Of a DNA stretch of 64,000 nucleotides, positions 46,194-55,831 are shown in pieces. Source of the DNA: Rhizobium rosettiformans W3 (GTDB taxonomy: Bacteria > Pseudomonadota > Alphaproteobacteria > Rhizobiales > Rhizobiaceae); contig NZ_STGU01000001.1 in the NCBI RefSeq assembly GCF_004912135.1, forward strand, positions 558,001 through 622,000, written 5' to 3'. A program made the translations under genes and the position numbers. Below the pieces are notes generated by a model, which saw only the letters and a program-made list of their open reading frames with translations, searched no databases and was not told the origin of the DNA. Each line of letters opens with the position of its first letter. Position 1 is the stretch's first letter.

Positions 46194-47309
46194 ATGAAGA
46201 AGTCTCTCCTTTCGGCAGTTGCGCTGACGGCCATGGTCGCCTTCAGCGGCAACGCTTACGCCGAAATCCTCGTCGGCGTTGCCGGCCCGCTCACGGGTCC
46301 GAACGCCGCATTCGGCGCACAGCTCCAGAAGGGTGCCGAGCAGGCTGCTGCCGACATCAACGCCGCCGGCGGCATCAACGGCGAGCAGATCAAGATCGTT
46401 CTCGGCGACGACGTCTCGGACGCCAAGCAGGGCGTTTCGGTCGCCAACAAGTTCGTAGCTGACGGCGTCCAGTACGTCATCGGTCACTTCAACTCCGGCG
46501 TTTCGATCCCGGCTTCGGAAGTCTATGCCGAAAACGGCATCCTGCAGATCACGCCTGCTTCGACGAACCCGAACTACACCGAGCGCGGTCTGTGGAACAC
46601 CTTCCGCGTTTGCGGTCGTGACGACCAGCAGGGTGCGGTTGCCGGCAAGTACATCGCCGACAACTTCAAGGACGCCAAGGTTGCCGTCGTTCACGACAAG
46701 ACGCCTTACGGCCAGGGTCTTGCCGACGAAACCAAGAAGGCAATGAACGAACTCGGCGTGACCGAAGTAATCTACGAAGGCATCACCGCCGGCGAAAAGG
46801 ACTACTCGGCTCTGATCGCCAAGATGAAGGAAGCCGGCGTATCGATCGTCTACTTCGGCGGTCTGCACACCGAAGCTGGCCTCATCATGCGCCAGATGGC
46901 TTCGCAGGGCCTCGACGCAACCCTGATGTCCGGCGACGGCATCACCTCGAACGAACTCGCTTCGATCGCCGGTGACGCAGTTGACGGCACGCTGATGACC
47001 TTCCCGCCGGACCCGCGCAAGAACCCGAACGCTGCTGACGCCGTCAAGAAGTTCCGCGACGCCGGCTTCGAACCGGAAGCCTACACGCTGTACTCCTATG
47101 CAGCTCTCCAGGTCATCGCTGACGCTGCCAAGGCTGCCAGCTCGACCGATCCGGAAGCCGTTGCGACGGCTCTGAAGGGAAAGGGCCCGTTCACGACCGT
47201 TATCGGCGAACTGTCCTTCGATGCCAAGGGTGACATCACCCGTCCGGACTACGTCATGTACACCTGGAAGAAGGGCGAGGACGGCAAGTACTCGTACTTC
47301 CAGGACTAA
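46194..47309 (+). CDS. livK: Branched-chain amino acid-binding periplasmic protein
   Basis: Predicted 371 residues. A signal peptide (residues 1-23, ending GNAYA) precedes a type-I periplasmic binding fold beginning [18 protein letters not shown]. The ATG at 46194 follows GGGAG. It binds leucine, isoleucine or valine and delivers them to LivHMGF. A hairpin terminator follows. Confidence 0.94.
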   Translation: MKKSLLSAVALTAMVAFSGNAYAEILVGVAGPLTGPNAAFGAQLQKGAEQAAADINAAGGINGEQIKIVLGDDVSDAKQGVSVANKFVADGVQYVIGHFNSGVSIPASEVYAENGILQITPASTNPNYTERGLWNTFRVCGRDDQQGAVAGKYIADNFKDAKVAVVHDKTPYGQGLADETKKAMNELGVTEVIYEGITAGEKDYSALIAKMKEAGVSIVYFGGLHTEAGLIMRQMASQGLDATLMSGDGITSNELASIAGDAVDGTLMTFPPDPRKNPNAADAVKKFRDAGFEPEAYTLYSYAALQVIADAAKAASSTDPEAVATALKGKGPFTTVIGELSFDAKGDITRPDYVMYTWKKGEDGKYSYFQD

Positions 47310-47332
47310 TTCGATCCTTCATCGGACCGACG

Positions 47333-47360
47333 GAAAGCCCGGCCCCGCGCCGGGCTTTCT
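47333..47360 (+). terminator. Terminator after livK
   Basis: AAAGCCCGGC (47334-47343) and GCCGGGCTTT (47349-47358) form a perfect 10-bp stem with a weak T tail (TTTCT). Confidence 0.7.
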
Positions 47361-47486
47361 GCGTTCGGGGGAGAGGATTTAGGCAGTAGCTAGTAGTCAG
47401 TGGGGAGTGGGGAATTGGACGTCTGCGCGCTCAATCGCGGCCCATGCAATTGACGCTTGCAGCTTCGTTTCGGCCGACGGATTCTC

Positions 47487-47555
<69 letters not shown>

Positions 47556-47557
47556 GC

Positions 47558-48481
47558 TCAGGTCTCGCGCAGCACATCCGCTGCCTTGACGGCGGCCGAG
47601 GCGCGGTTTTCGACGCCGAGCTTGGCGTAGATCTGCTCGAGATGCTTGTTCACCGTGCGGGCGGATAGCCCGAGGATCTCGCCGATATCGCGGTTTGCCT
47701 TGCCCTTGGCGATCCAGAGCAGGACTTCGCTTTCGCGGTGCGTGAGGCCGAAGCGTTCGCGCAGCATCTCGTCCTCGCTCTGGCGGTTCGCGGAGGTGAG
47801 GCGGAAGAGATATTCGTCTGCCCCGATCGTGCCGAGCAAGGAGAGCGTGAGGGGAAGGCCGGTGGCGCCGGGGAAGGGGAAGCTGGAGTCCGATTGCGCC
47901 GACGTGCCGGCGCGGCGAGCCTGCAGCCAGCTGGCGGCGGCCCTGGCGACGTCGCCGATGCCGTCGGCATGGCCGGTCGCGGTCTCGATCAGCCGGTTGG
48001 CCTGCGGGGTCGTCCAGTGGACCTGACCGTCGCCGCGGATGGCCAGCAGATGCCGGCCGGCGGCATCGAGCGCAACACGGGCGCTTTGGGCCGAACGCGC
48101 GTTTGACAGATGGACGCGGATGCGTGCGCGCAGTTCATCGATGTTGATGGGCTTGGTGAGGTAGTCGACACCTCCCGATTCCAGCGCCTTTACCACATGT
48201 TCCGTCTCGGTCAGCCCGGTCATGAAGATCACGGGGACCTGGGCCACGACCGGATCCGCTTTCAGCGAGCGGCAGGTTTCGAAGCCGTCCATGCCGGGCA
48301 TGACGGCATCGAGCAGGATGAGGTCGGGGCTGATGCGGGCGACGATCGAAAGCGCCCCGTGTCCGGATGTGGCGATCAGGACTGAATAGCCCGACGCCTC
48401 CAGCGTCTCGGTGAGAAAACCCAGCGCATCGGGACTGTCATCCACCAGAAGCACGATATCGCGGCGGCTCGCCTCAGCCAT
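47558..48481 (-). CDS. Response regulator with LuxR-type DNA-binding domain
   Basis: Predicted 307 residues. The receiver domain (about 8-125) has the acidic pair VDDS, the phospho-Asp in [13 protein letters not shown], and Lys in YLTKPI. A middle region of about 110 residues follows, longer than usual and PAS-like, then a LuxR helix-turn-helix ([40 protein letters not shown]). Its start overlaps the end of the upstream hybrid kinase by 8 bases, so it is almost certainly that kinase's partner. The tandem repeat follows its stop. Confidence 0.9.
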
Positions 48482-51400
48482 GGATCGGCTCCCTGCCGGT
48501 TTCGAAGGAGGTCAGGAAGCTGCGCAGGCCCGCCAGGTCGAAGGCCTGCACATAGGCCCGCGCCGCGTCGACGAAGGCCCTGTTGTCTCCCAGCCCGCCA
48601 AGTTCGGCGAGTTTTGCCTCGATGCCGCGGACATAACCGATATCGCAGAGGCTGATCAACTCCTCGATATGGCTCGGTCCTGGCGATACAGGTTTGTTGG
48701 GCAGGATGGCCGGTTGCAGCAGACGCGGATCGTCGGCATAGATCCAATCGAGACCGAGGAAGCGGGCGAGTTTGTCGCGCAGGCGGGTGATGTCGACAGG
48801 CTTGGTGATTGCGTCGTCATGGCCTTCGCCACCCGGGGCCGGGGCATCGCCGACATTGGCCGAGAGCATGAGGATCGGTGCCTTCTGGCCGGCATCGCGC
48901 AGCTTTTCCACGAGCTGCCAGCCGTTCATGCCCGGCATGGAAATGTCGACCAGAAAGAGATCGGCCTTTACGCCCTCGATCAGCGTCAGGCACTCCGGGC
49001 CGCCCGCGGCGGTCAGCACAACGAAGTCGAGCGGCGCCAGCACCTCCCGCATCAATTCGCGATGATCCTCGTTGTCGTCCACAACCACGATGGTACGGCG
49101 GGGACCTGTATAGGAAACGATCTTGCGTTCGGGGGCGGGTGCTGTGTTCGGCCGGTCGATCGCAGACAGCATCAGCCGGACCTTGAAGGTCGAGCCCTTG
49201 TCGCGTTCGCTGGTGACGGAGATCTCGCCGCCGAGCGTGTTGGTCAGAAGCTTGGTGATCGTGAGCCCGAGCCCCAGGCCCGGCATGGGGCGCACATTGT
49301 CGGCCTCGCCGCGCTGGAAGGGCTCGTAGATCCGGTTCAGGTCCTTCTCCGAAATGCCGCGCCCGCTGTCGCTCACCGTGAAGGTCGCAACCTGGCTGCG
49401 ATAGTCGACGTCGAAGCGGATCGTTCCTTCATCGGTGAACTTGATGGCGTTGGAGAGCAGGTTGACCAGGATCTGGCGCAGGCGGCGCTCGTCGGTGCGG
49501 ACATAGAGCGGCAGGTTTCGCGAGCGCTGGTGCTCGAACAGAATGCCTTTGGCGGCTGCCTGCGGGGCAAACATGTCGACCAGCTGGTCGAGGAAGTCCT
49601 GGATGTTGACCTCGTTCGAGAAGACCTGCAGGCGGCCGGCCTCGATCTTGGAAATATCCAGAAGGCCGTCGATCAGGCCGGAGAGGTGATCGGCGGAGCG
49701 CCGAATGACCTTGATCGCCGATTGCCGGGGCACGGGGATCGTGTCGTCCCGCTCAAGGATCTGGGCATAGCCGAGCACGGCATTCAGCGGTGTCCTGAGT
49801 TCATGGGAGAGGCCGACGACATAGCGGCTCTTGGCGCGGTTTGCGGCCTCCGCCGTTTCCTTCGCATTCTGCAGGGCCGCGTCCGTCTTGCGGTGGGCGG
49901 CAATTTCCTTGAGCAGCAGCGTGTTCTGGCGTGAAGATTCCTCTTCGGCCACGACGCGGCTGTCATGGGCGAGCACGTAGAACCAGGAGACGATGCCGGC
50001 GATGATCGCGAAGATGAAGAAGACGACCGTCACCGTGCGGTTCACCACATCGGTCATGGCGGGCGTGGCGGCGTTCACCTGATGGGCGATGACCGCCAGG
50101 ATGACGCCGATCAGGGAAATCGACATCATCGCGGTCACGGCATAGCGGCCGAGGCGCGTGGAGAAGGTCTCGATCACGGCTTCAGGCAACAATGTCCTGG
50201 CGACCGTTGCGGCCTGGGCGTTGATCTTCGCATGCGGCTTGCACATGTCGTGGCAGCGGCTGTCGAGCGTGCAGCAGAGCGAGCAGATCGGCGCTGCATA
50301 GGCCGGGCACCAGGCCATGTCCTCCGGCTCGAAAGGGTGTTCGCAGATCGAGCAGGTGATGCCGGTCTGGTTCTTCCAGCTGTAGCGGGGTTTGCGGGCC
50401 AGGTAGAACTTGCCCTCCGTCCACCAGGCGATGAGCGGCGAGATCAGGAAGGCGACCAGCGTCACATAGGTCGAGAGCGATGCCATGAGGTCGCCGAAGG
50501 CGCCGAAATGCGCGGCAAGCGCGAGGCCCGCCGAGAGCGCCATGGTGCCACAGCCCACGGGATTGACGTCGTAGAGATGGGCGCGCTTGAACTCGATGCC
50601 GGGGGGCGAGAGGCCTAGCTTCTTGTTGACGAAGAGATCGGCGGAGATGGCGCAAAGCCAGCTCATGGCGATGATCGAGAAGATGCCGAGGGTTTCTTCC
50701 AGCAGACCATAGATGCCGAGCTCCATCAACAGAAGCGCGATCGCGACGTTGAAGACCAGCCAGACGACGCGGCCCGGATGGCTGTGCGTCAGGCGCGAGA
50801 AGAAGTTCGACCAGGCGAGCGAGCCCGCATAGGCGTTCATCACGTTGATTTTGAGCTGCGAGATGACCACGAAGCCGGCCATCAGCAGCATGGCGGCGGT
50901 TTCGTTTGGCAGCATGTAGCCGAAGGCTGCGACATACATGTGCGCGGGATCGGCGGCTTCGCTGATCGGCACGCCGGTGGAGAGCGTCAGGACTGCGAGG
51001 AAGGAGCCGGCCAGCAGCTTCGGCACGCCGAGCACGACCCAGCCGGAACCGGCGAGGAAGATGGCGATGCGGTGATGCAGCTTGCGCGCACCTTCCGGTG
51101 GGAGGAAGCGCAGGAAGTCGACCTGCTCGCCGATCTGCGGCATCAGCGCCAGGATGACGGCGGAGGCGGCGCCGAATTCCAGGAGGTCGAAGGGGGCGGC
51201 CTGACCAAGATGAGCGTTGGAATGGTTGATGCCGGCGAAGGCGCGCCAGAGGTCGATCTTCTCCCAGTCGAGAAAGGCGATGAAGACGAAAGGCAGGATG
51301 TTCAGCACGATCCAGAACGGCTGGGTCAGCAGCTGGAATTTCGAGATCATCCGGATGCCGTAGGTCACCAGCGGCAGGACGACGACAGCCGAAATGATGT

Positions 51401-51857
51401 AGCCGAGCCAGAGCGGAATGCCGAAGGCGAGCTCCAGCGCCTTGGTCATGATCGAAGCTTCGATGGCAAAGAGCATGAAGGTGAAGGCGGCGTAGATGAG
51501 CGAGGTGATCGTCGAGCCGATATAGCCGAAGCCGGCGCCGCGGGTCAGAAGGTCGATATCGACCCCGTGGCGGATGGCGTAGCGGCTGATCGGCACGCCG
51601 ACGAGCAGCATCAGGATGGCGGCGACAATGATCGCAAAAAAGGCGTTGGTGGTGCCGTAGGCGATGGTAATCGTGCCGCCGATCGCCTCGAGTGCCAGAA
51701 AGGATATCGCGCCGATCGCGGTCTGGGAAATGCGGCTCGACGAGAATTTCCGGGCGCTCTTGGCGGTGAAGCGCAGCGCATAGTCTTCCAGCGTCTGGTT
51801 GGCGACCCAGCGATTGTATTCGCGGCGGACGGGAATGATGCGTTGGCGTGCCGGCAT
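48474..51857 (-). CDS. Fusion of NCS1-like permease, cysteine cluster, and hybrid histidine kinase
   Basis: Predicted 1127 residues. Residues 1-490 form a 12-helix permease like nucleobase:cation symporters (NCS1), with DYALRFTAKSARKFSS and AIGAISFLALEAIGGTI near the start. Residues 502-542 hold eight Cys and one His in a ribbon-like cluster (CSIC, C517, CSLCC, C535, C539, H542). Two more helices (about 570-630) precede the kinase core: HisKA with His685 in SHELRTPLNAV, then N-, D- and G-boxes at about 794-869. A receiver domain follows (VDDNED, Asp971 in VDISMPG, Lys1019). The last 70 residues are helical and may be an Hpt-like or linker region, but no phospho-His motif is clear. The layout recalls CbrA but with a different transporter. 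Overlaps its regulator gene by 8 bases. Confidence 0.88.
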   Translation of the reverse strand: MPARQRIIPVRREYNRWVANQTLEDYALRFTAKSARKFSSSRISQTAIGAISFLALEAIGGTITIAYGTTNAFFAIIVAAILMLLVGVPISRYAIRHGVDIDLLTRGAGFGYIGSTITSLIYAAFTFMLFAIEASIMTKALELAFGIPLWLGYIISAVVVLPLVTYGIRMISKFQLLTQPFWIVLNILPFVFIAFLDWEKIDLWRAFAGINHSNAHLGQAAPFDLLEFGAASAVILALMPQIGEQVDFLRFLPPEGARKLHHRIAIFLAGSGWVVLGVPKLLAGSFLAVLTLSTGVPISEAADPAHMYVAAFGYMLPNETAAMLLMAGFVVISQLKINVMNAYAGSLAWSNFFSRLTHSHPGRVVWLVFNVAIALLLMELGIYGLLEETLGIFSIIAMSWLCAISADLFVNKKLGLSPPGIEFKRAHLYDVNPVGCGTMALSAGLALAAHFGAFGDLMASLSTYVTLVAFLISPLIAWWTEGKFYLARKPRYSWKNQTGITCSICEHPFEPEDMAWCPAYAAPICSLCCTLDSRCHDMCKPHAKINAQAATVARTLLPEAVIETFSTRLGRYAVTAMMSISLIGVILAVIAHQVNAATPAMTDVVNRTVTVVFFIFAIIAGIVSWFYVLAHDSRVVAEEESSRQNTLLLKEIAAHRKTDAALQNAKETAEAANRAKSRYVVGLSHELRTPLNAVLGYAQILERDDTIPVPRQSAIKVIRRSADHLSGLIDGLLDISKIEAGRLQVFSNEVNIQDFLDQLVDMFAPQAAAKGILFEHQRSRNLPLYVRTDERRLRQILVNLLSNAIKFTDEGTIRFDVDYRSQVATFTVSDSGRGISEKDLNRIYEPFQRGEADNVRPMPGLGLGLTITKLLTNTLGGEISVTSERDKGSTFKVRLMLSAIDRPNTAPAPERKIVSYTGPRRTIVVVDDNEDHRELMREVLAPLDFVVLTAAGGPECLTLIEGVKADLFLVDISMPGMNGWQLVEKLRDAGQKAPILMLSANVGDAPAPGGEGHDDAITKPVDITRLRDKLARFLGLDWIYADDPRLLQPAILPNKPVSPGPSHIEELISLCDIGYVRGIEAKLAELGGLGDNRAFVDAARAYVQAFDLAGLRSFLTSFETGREPIHG

Positions 51858-51934
51858 GCCTAAAATCTAGCGGTTTTTCTCGAGTGACTTTCCTTTAGGC
51901 ATTTTCACGGGATTGTCGAGAATAGCAAGGGCCG

Positions 51935-52389
51935 TCACGGCTTGATGAGGCCGCCCTGATAGTCGAGCTGGTAGACGACGCGACCGTCGACAAAGATGCG
52001 TTCGACACCGTGGAAACTGCCGCAGTCGCCAACCGACTGATCGACATATTCGCCGAGGGGATGCTGATAGCTGAAGCCGCCGAGGAAACGCTTCTCCTGG
52101 TAAGGGCGCTCAACGCCTGCTTGATCACCGTGCCGGCGCGTTCGCCGTCGAAGCGCTCCGGGTCCAGGATGCGGCCGTAGTAGTTCATCGCCCAGATCGG
52201 TGCTCCGTCTTTCCAGACGACTTCCTGGCCCAGAAAGTCTGTCCCGCCAAAATAGCTGTCGAGATAAGAAAAGGCACCGCGTTGATAGCTGATGTCATGT
52301 GCGCCGGTACGGGTGGGCGCAGCCGTCGAAGGCTGGCCGCTGACATAACTGACCGCCTTCGCTTCGACGATAAATCGCTCCAAAGCCAT
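51935..52389 (-). pseudogene. Frameshifted DUF5680-family protein gene
   Basis: The start at 52389 (after GGGAGGGAAG) gives MALERFIVEAKAVSYVSGQP, then the DUF5680-like GAFSYLDSYFGGTDFLGQEV and WAMNYYGRILDPERFDGERAG. After VIKQALSAL the frame turns to a Ser/Thr-rich non-family tail. In the next frame the expected family end is intact, from YQEKRFLGGFSYQHP to QLDYQGGLIKP and a stop at 51935. Restoring one T near 52102 joins the two into a 151-residue protein. So this is a one-base deletion, a real recent pseudogene or a sequencing error. Family function unknown. Confidence 0.8.
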
Positions 52390-52487
52390 CACGCTTCCCT
52401 CCCGCGCCGGAACATAAAGGGAACGTAGGGGCTTTGTGCAGTCGATACAACCCTTGATATCCAAGGGTTGTAAGAGCTCCATCAATC

Positions 52488-55043
52488 TTATTGAGCTGCG
52501 GTCGATGCCGTCAGACGATCGGACAGTGCCTTCATCAGCGCATTGGAATCGTAGGGCTTCCGGACGACCGGGATCGAGAGCAATTCATCCGGAACGACTG
52601 ACCGATCATCATAGCCTGTGGCGAAAACGAAGGGGATGCCGCGCCGCAGAAGTTCCTCGGCCACGGGGACCGAGGTGTCCCGTCCCAGATTGATGTCGAG
52701 GATGGCAATCGAGGGCGTGAAGGTCTTCAACCGGTTCAGGGCATCGGTGCTGGAACTTGCAGTGACGACATTGTCCATGCCGGCATCGGCGAGCATCATC
52801 TCCGCGTCCATGGCGATCAGCACCTGGTCCTCGACAAGGAGCACCGGCAGGCCGGCAAGGCTCGTCAGAGCGGCTTCCGGAGTGAGGTTTGCGGCGACTG
52901 TCGGCTCTACCGCCGCCGGTTCATCTTCCCAGGTCAGGAAGCGGCCGGGCAGGCGGAATTCGGCATTGAGGCCATCGGGGCGATAATCGAGATTGCTGGT
53001 TCCGCCGAGGTCGTAGGGAATGCTGCGCTCGATCAGCGCCGTGCCGAAGCCCTTGCGGCCAACCGGACCGACAACCGGGCCGCCGCTTTCGCGCCAGCGC
53101 AGGATGCAGTCGCCGTCATCGACCTCTTCCCAGGCGACATTCAATGCGCCGCCGTCGCGCGACAGGGCGCCGTATTTAGCGGCATTCGTGCAAAGTTCGT
53201 GAATGACGAGGGCCGCCACCGCATGGGCACGGGCATCAAGCGTCACTGGTGCGCCATGGATCTCGATGCTGCTTTGGCTCGCGCGGTAAGGCAGAAGCTC
53301 TGCTTCAAGAAGATCATGCAGCGTGCCGCCGCCACCGCCGCGGGTGAGCTGGTCATGGGCGTGGGAGAGAGCCTGAACGCGTCCGCGCAGCGAACCGATA
53401 TAGGTGTCGATCGGGACCTCGTCCTGCGAGGGAGCCGCGATCAGAGACTTGATCACCGCGAGAATGTTCTTCACGCGGTGGTTCAGCTCTTCGTTCAGCA
53501 TGCGCTGGCGAACGTCCGACTTGCTGCGTTCCTCCTGCATCAGCTCATTGTGGCGCAACACGATCTCGACGGTTGCCGAGCGAATGGCTTCCGCGATCTC
53601 GAAATCGGAATCCCGCCAGGGGGTTGCCTGGCGCTGAACCGTTTCCTTCCAGAGCGCGAAACTCTTGCGCGGCGTCAGTCGGTCACCGAGCGGACCCGTC
53701 TCATAGGTCTTTTCGGGATTGCCCGCCCAGTCAAGGGTCTGCAGACGTTCCTTGCGGAAGAAGAAGAGATAGTCCCGCGGCAGCTGCGACAGGGGCACCG
53801 CCATGACGCCGGATACGTCCTCGAAATAGGCAGAGGCGGGCGGATAGTCCTCAGAAAGTCGCTTGGTGGACCAGATGCGGCCGTCTGCAACGCTCGAAAT
53901 GAAACGGATCAGCTCGTCTTCCGCGCCTTTCGGCGGCGTGCTGCCGATCGATGTCCAGCGACCGTTGATCCAGAGACCGACGCCGTCGCAGGCAAAAAGC
54001 GCCTGAAACTCGGGCAGGGCTGCCGTCAGAATGTCATCGAGATCGGTGTGCAGCGAGGCCGCCTGCAAGAAGCGATCGAGGGACCGGCGAGCTTCGTTGG
54101 CGACATCCAGCTTGCGCTTCTGTTTCAGCGCCAGAAGATGGAGCGAGAAGAACTCGCCGAACATTTCGGCAGCGATGCGCTCGGACATCGTCAGCGTCTT
54201 CGGTGCGTAATGATGGCAGGCGATCAGGCCCCAGAGTCGATTATCGAGGATCAGCGAGATGGACATGGAGGCAGAGACGCCCATGTTGCGCAGATACTCG
54301 CAGTGGATCGGAGAAACGCTGCGCAGATGGGCGAAAGAGAGGTCGAGGGGCGCCTCTCGCTCTTCGAGTTCCGGCTCAAGGTTCACACGCAGGCCGCGGG
54401 CATCCGAAATCACCCGGATTGGGTTTTGCATATAGAGGATGCGGGCCTGCTGCGGGATGTCGGTGGCCGGAAAATACTGGCCAAGGAAGCTTTCCAGATC
54501 CTCCCGCTTGGCTTCGCTTGCGACCCGGCCCGATCCGTCTTCCTCGAAGCGGTAGATCATCACGCGATCGTAGCCGAGCACGGTGCGCACGAGTTTGGCG
54601 GAGGCAGAGATCAGGAGGTCGACATCGTTGATGTCCTTGATCCGGCCAATCATCTCGCGCGCCAGCTGCAGGGGCTGGGTGCGGCGGAGCGATGGCTCGA
54701 ATTCAATGATCGCGCCCTGCTTCTGACGATGCACGGCAACGTCGAAGTATTTCCCGTTCGGCAGCCGAAGATGCGCAATCACGGCCGCCCGATTGGCCTC
54801 GGGCGCTGCGGCAATGGCATTGCGAATATCGTGGATCACTTCGTCGCCGAGGAACTCGGTGACGTAGCTTCCCTGCACAATACCAGGAGCTCCCAGCATT
54901 TCGGGCGCATTGGCGGAGAAAAATCGGACGGTGGTTACAGCTTGGTCGCAGGCGAGGAGGCATCCATGGGGCTGGATGGAGCCTGGGATATGGATGGGTT
55001 CGCGATCACAATTGGTCAGATCAACGGACGGGGCGGTCTGCAT
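52488..55043 (-). CDS. bphP: Bacteriophytochrome with HWE histidine kinase and C-terminal receiver
   Basis: Predicted 851 residues. A PAS domain (1-110) carries the biliverdin-binding Cys12 in NCDREPIHIPGSIQPHG. The GAF domain (about 130-300) has FPATDIPQQAR, the chromophore-pocket motif, and the PHY domain runs to about 500. The kinase is HWE type: His522 in NHRVKN and the W-R-E motif at 650-652. A receiver domain (about 730-845) has VEDQ, phospho-Asp783 and Lys829. This order is that of the Agrobacterium Agp2 type, which senses red and far-red light. The start lies inside the bphO gene (23-base overlap), so chromophore synthase and receptor are coupled. Confidence 0.95.
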   Translation of the reverse strand: MQTAPSVDLTNCDREPIHIPGSIQPHGCLLACDQAVTTVRFFSANAPEMLGAPGIVQGSYVTEFLGDEVIHDIRNAIAAAPEANRAAVIAHLRLPNGKYFDVAVHRQKQGAIIEFEPSLRRTQPLQLAREMIGRIKDINDVDLLISASAKLVRTVLGYDRVMIYRFEEDGSGRVASEAKREDLESFLGQYFPATDIPQQARILYMQNPIRVISDARGLRVNLEPELEEREAPLDLSFAHLRSVSPIHCEYLRNMGVSASMSISLILDNRLWGLIACHHYAPKTLTMSERIAAEMFGEFFSLHLLALKQKRKLDVANEARRSLDRFLQAASLHTDLDDILTAALPEFQALFACDGVGLWINGRWTSIGSTPPKGAEDELIRFISSVADGRIWSTKRLSEDYPPASAYFEDVSGVMAVPLSQLPRDYLFFFRKERLQTLDWAGNPEKTYETGPLGDRLTPRKSFALWKETVQRQATPWRDSDFEIAEAIRSATVEIVLRHNELMQEERSKSDVRQRMLNEELNHRVKNILAVIKSLIAAPSQDEVPIDTYIGSLRGRVQALSHAHDQLTRGGGGGTLHDLLEAELLPYRASQSSIEIHGAPVTLDARAHAVAALVIHELCTNAAKYGALSRDGGALNVAWEEVDDGDCILRWRESGGPVVGPVGRKGFGTALIERSIPYDLGGTSNLDYRPDGLNAEFRLPGRFLTWEDEPAAVEPTVAANLTPEAALTSLAGLPVLLVEDQVLIAMDAEMMLADAGMDNVVTASSSTDALNRLKTFTPSIAILDINLGRDTSVPVAEELLRRGIPFVFATGYDDRSVVPDELLSIPVVRKPYDSNALMKALSDRLTASTAAQ

Positions 55044-55587
55044 TCAGGGCGCTTTCGAAGGCATTTCGGGCATAGTCGAAAGCGGTGTTCGCCCACCTCG
55101 CAGCGGCGCGGTCGTCGTATCCACCCACGTTCTCCATACGCTCCGAAAACGCGCGCCAATTCGAAAAGTTCCGTGCTTGCGAAAAAAGATGTTTCGCGCC
55201 GAAATCTCCCGAGAAACCAAGAGCTTCTGCGCGCTTTGCAAGCAGCCGTGCGCCAAGTGAAGAGCCCTCGAGCACATAGAGCAAGCCAACAATTCCGTCG
55301 CCATCCGGAGGCATGAATGGGCGTGCCACGGTGGGTTCGGGTGCCTCGAGGTCAGCGAGATCGGCCTTCAGTTCATCGCGCACCAGACCAGGTTGCCAGC
55401 CGGCGAAGCCCGGGGGCAGGGGGGCGCCTGACAGCCAGGCCTCGACCGGCAGACGGAAGGCAGCGATGCCGGAGAGGTAGCGCCGGTAGTCAGCAACGGT
55501 CGTGAAGCTGCCCACCAGCGCATCGAGTGCCGCATGGGCGCTTGCTGTCGCCTTCTTCAAGGCGGTGCGGCGGGGTGGGAGATCCAT
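55021..55587 (-). CDS. bphO: Biliverdin-producing haem oxygenase
   Basis: Predicted 188 residues. The haem-ligand His is likely in KATASAHAALDALVG (about residue 18), and the distal-helix region with YVLEGSSLGARLLAK is typical of bacterial BphO. The enzyme opens haem to biliverdin, the BphP chromophore. The ATG at 55587 begins MDLPPRRTALKKATAS; the open frame upstream lacks a ribosome-binding site. It is first in the bphO-bphP operon. Confidence 0.9.
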   Translation of the reverse strand: MDLPPRRTALKKATASAHAALDALVGSFTTVADYRRYLSGIAAFRLPVEAWLSGAPLPPGFAGWQPGLVRDELKADLADLEAPEPTVARPFMPPDGDGIVGLLYVLEGSSLGARLLAKRAEALGFSGDFGAKHLFSQARNFSNWRAFSERMENVGGYDDRAAARWANTAFDYARNAFESALNADRPVR

Positions 55588-55721
55588 GGCGTTTCCTTTA
55601 TCTGACGCCCTTATATAGTCCCTGCGTCCCCTGCCCAACAAGCAGGCTTCGTATCGCGATCAGGCGATGCGTTGTCCGTGGAGCCCTCGTTCGAGGCTTG
55701 GTCCATGTTTGCCCCCTGACC

Positions 55722-55737
55722 TACGTCAAACGACGTA
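55722..55737. promoter_or_regulatory. Palindrome in the bphO-urtA divergent promoter region
   Basis: TACGTC (55722-55727) and GACGTA (55732-55737) are perfect 6-base arms around AAAC. It is 135 bases before the bphO start and 95 before urtA. It could be an operator for either unit. The rest of this 244-base gap has no gene. Confidence 0.35.
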
Positions 55738-55831
55738 TACGGTTTTGCGCCGCAGCATCGGATAGTCCCCATCAGCAACGGTTAACACTCATTAACCGAC
55801 CGGTTGCGACCAAGAAGAGGGGATCACAACA

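Noticed and set aside
53199..55316. A long open frame on the plus strand opposite bphP
   Set aside because: It is the complement of a clear phytochrome gene; the translation is rich in Arg, His and Gly and has no family motif. Long antisense frames are common at this GC content.
55696..55717. Sigma-54-like promoter upstream of urtA (TTGGTCC...TTGCC)
   Set aside because: The GG and GC elements are separated by nine bases, and the consensus needs ten.
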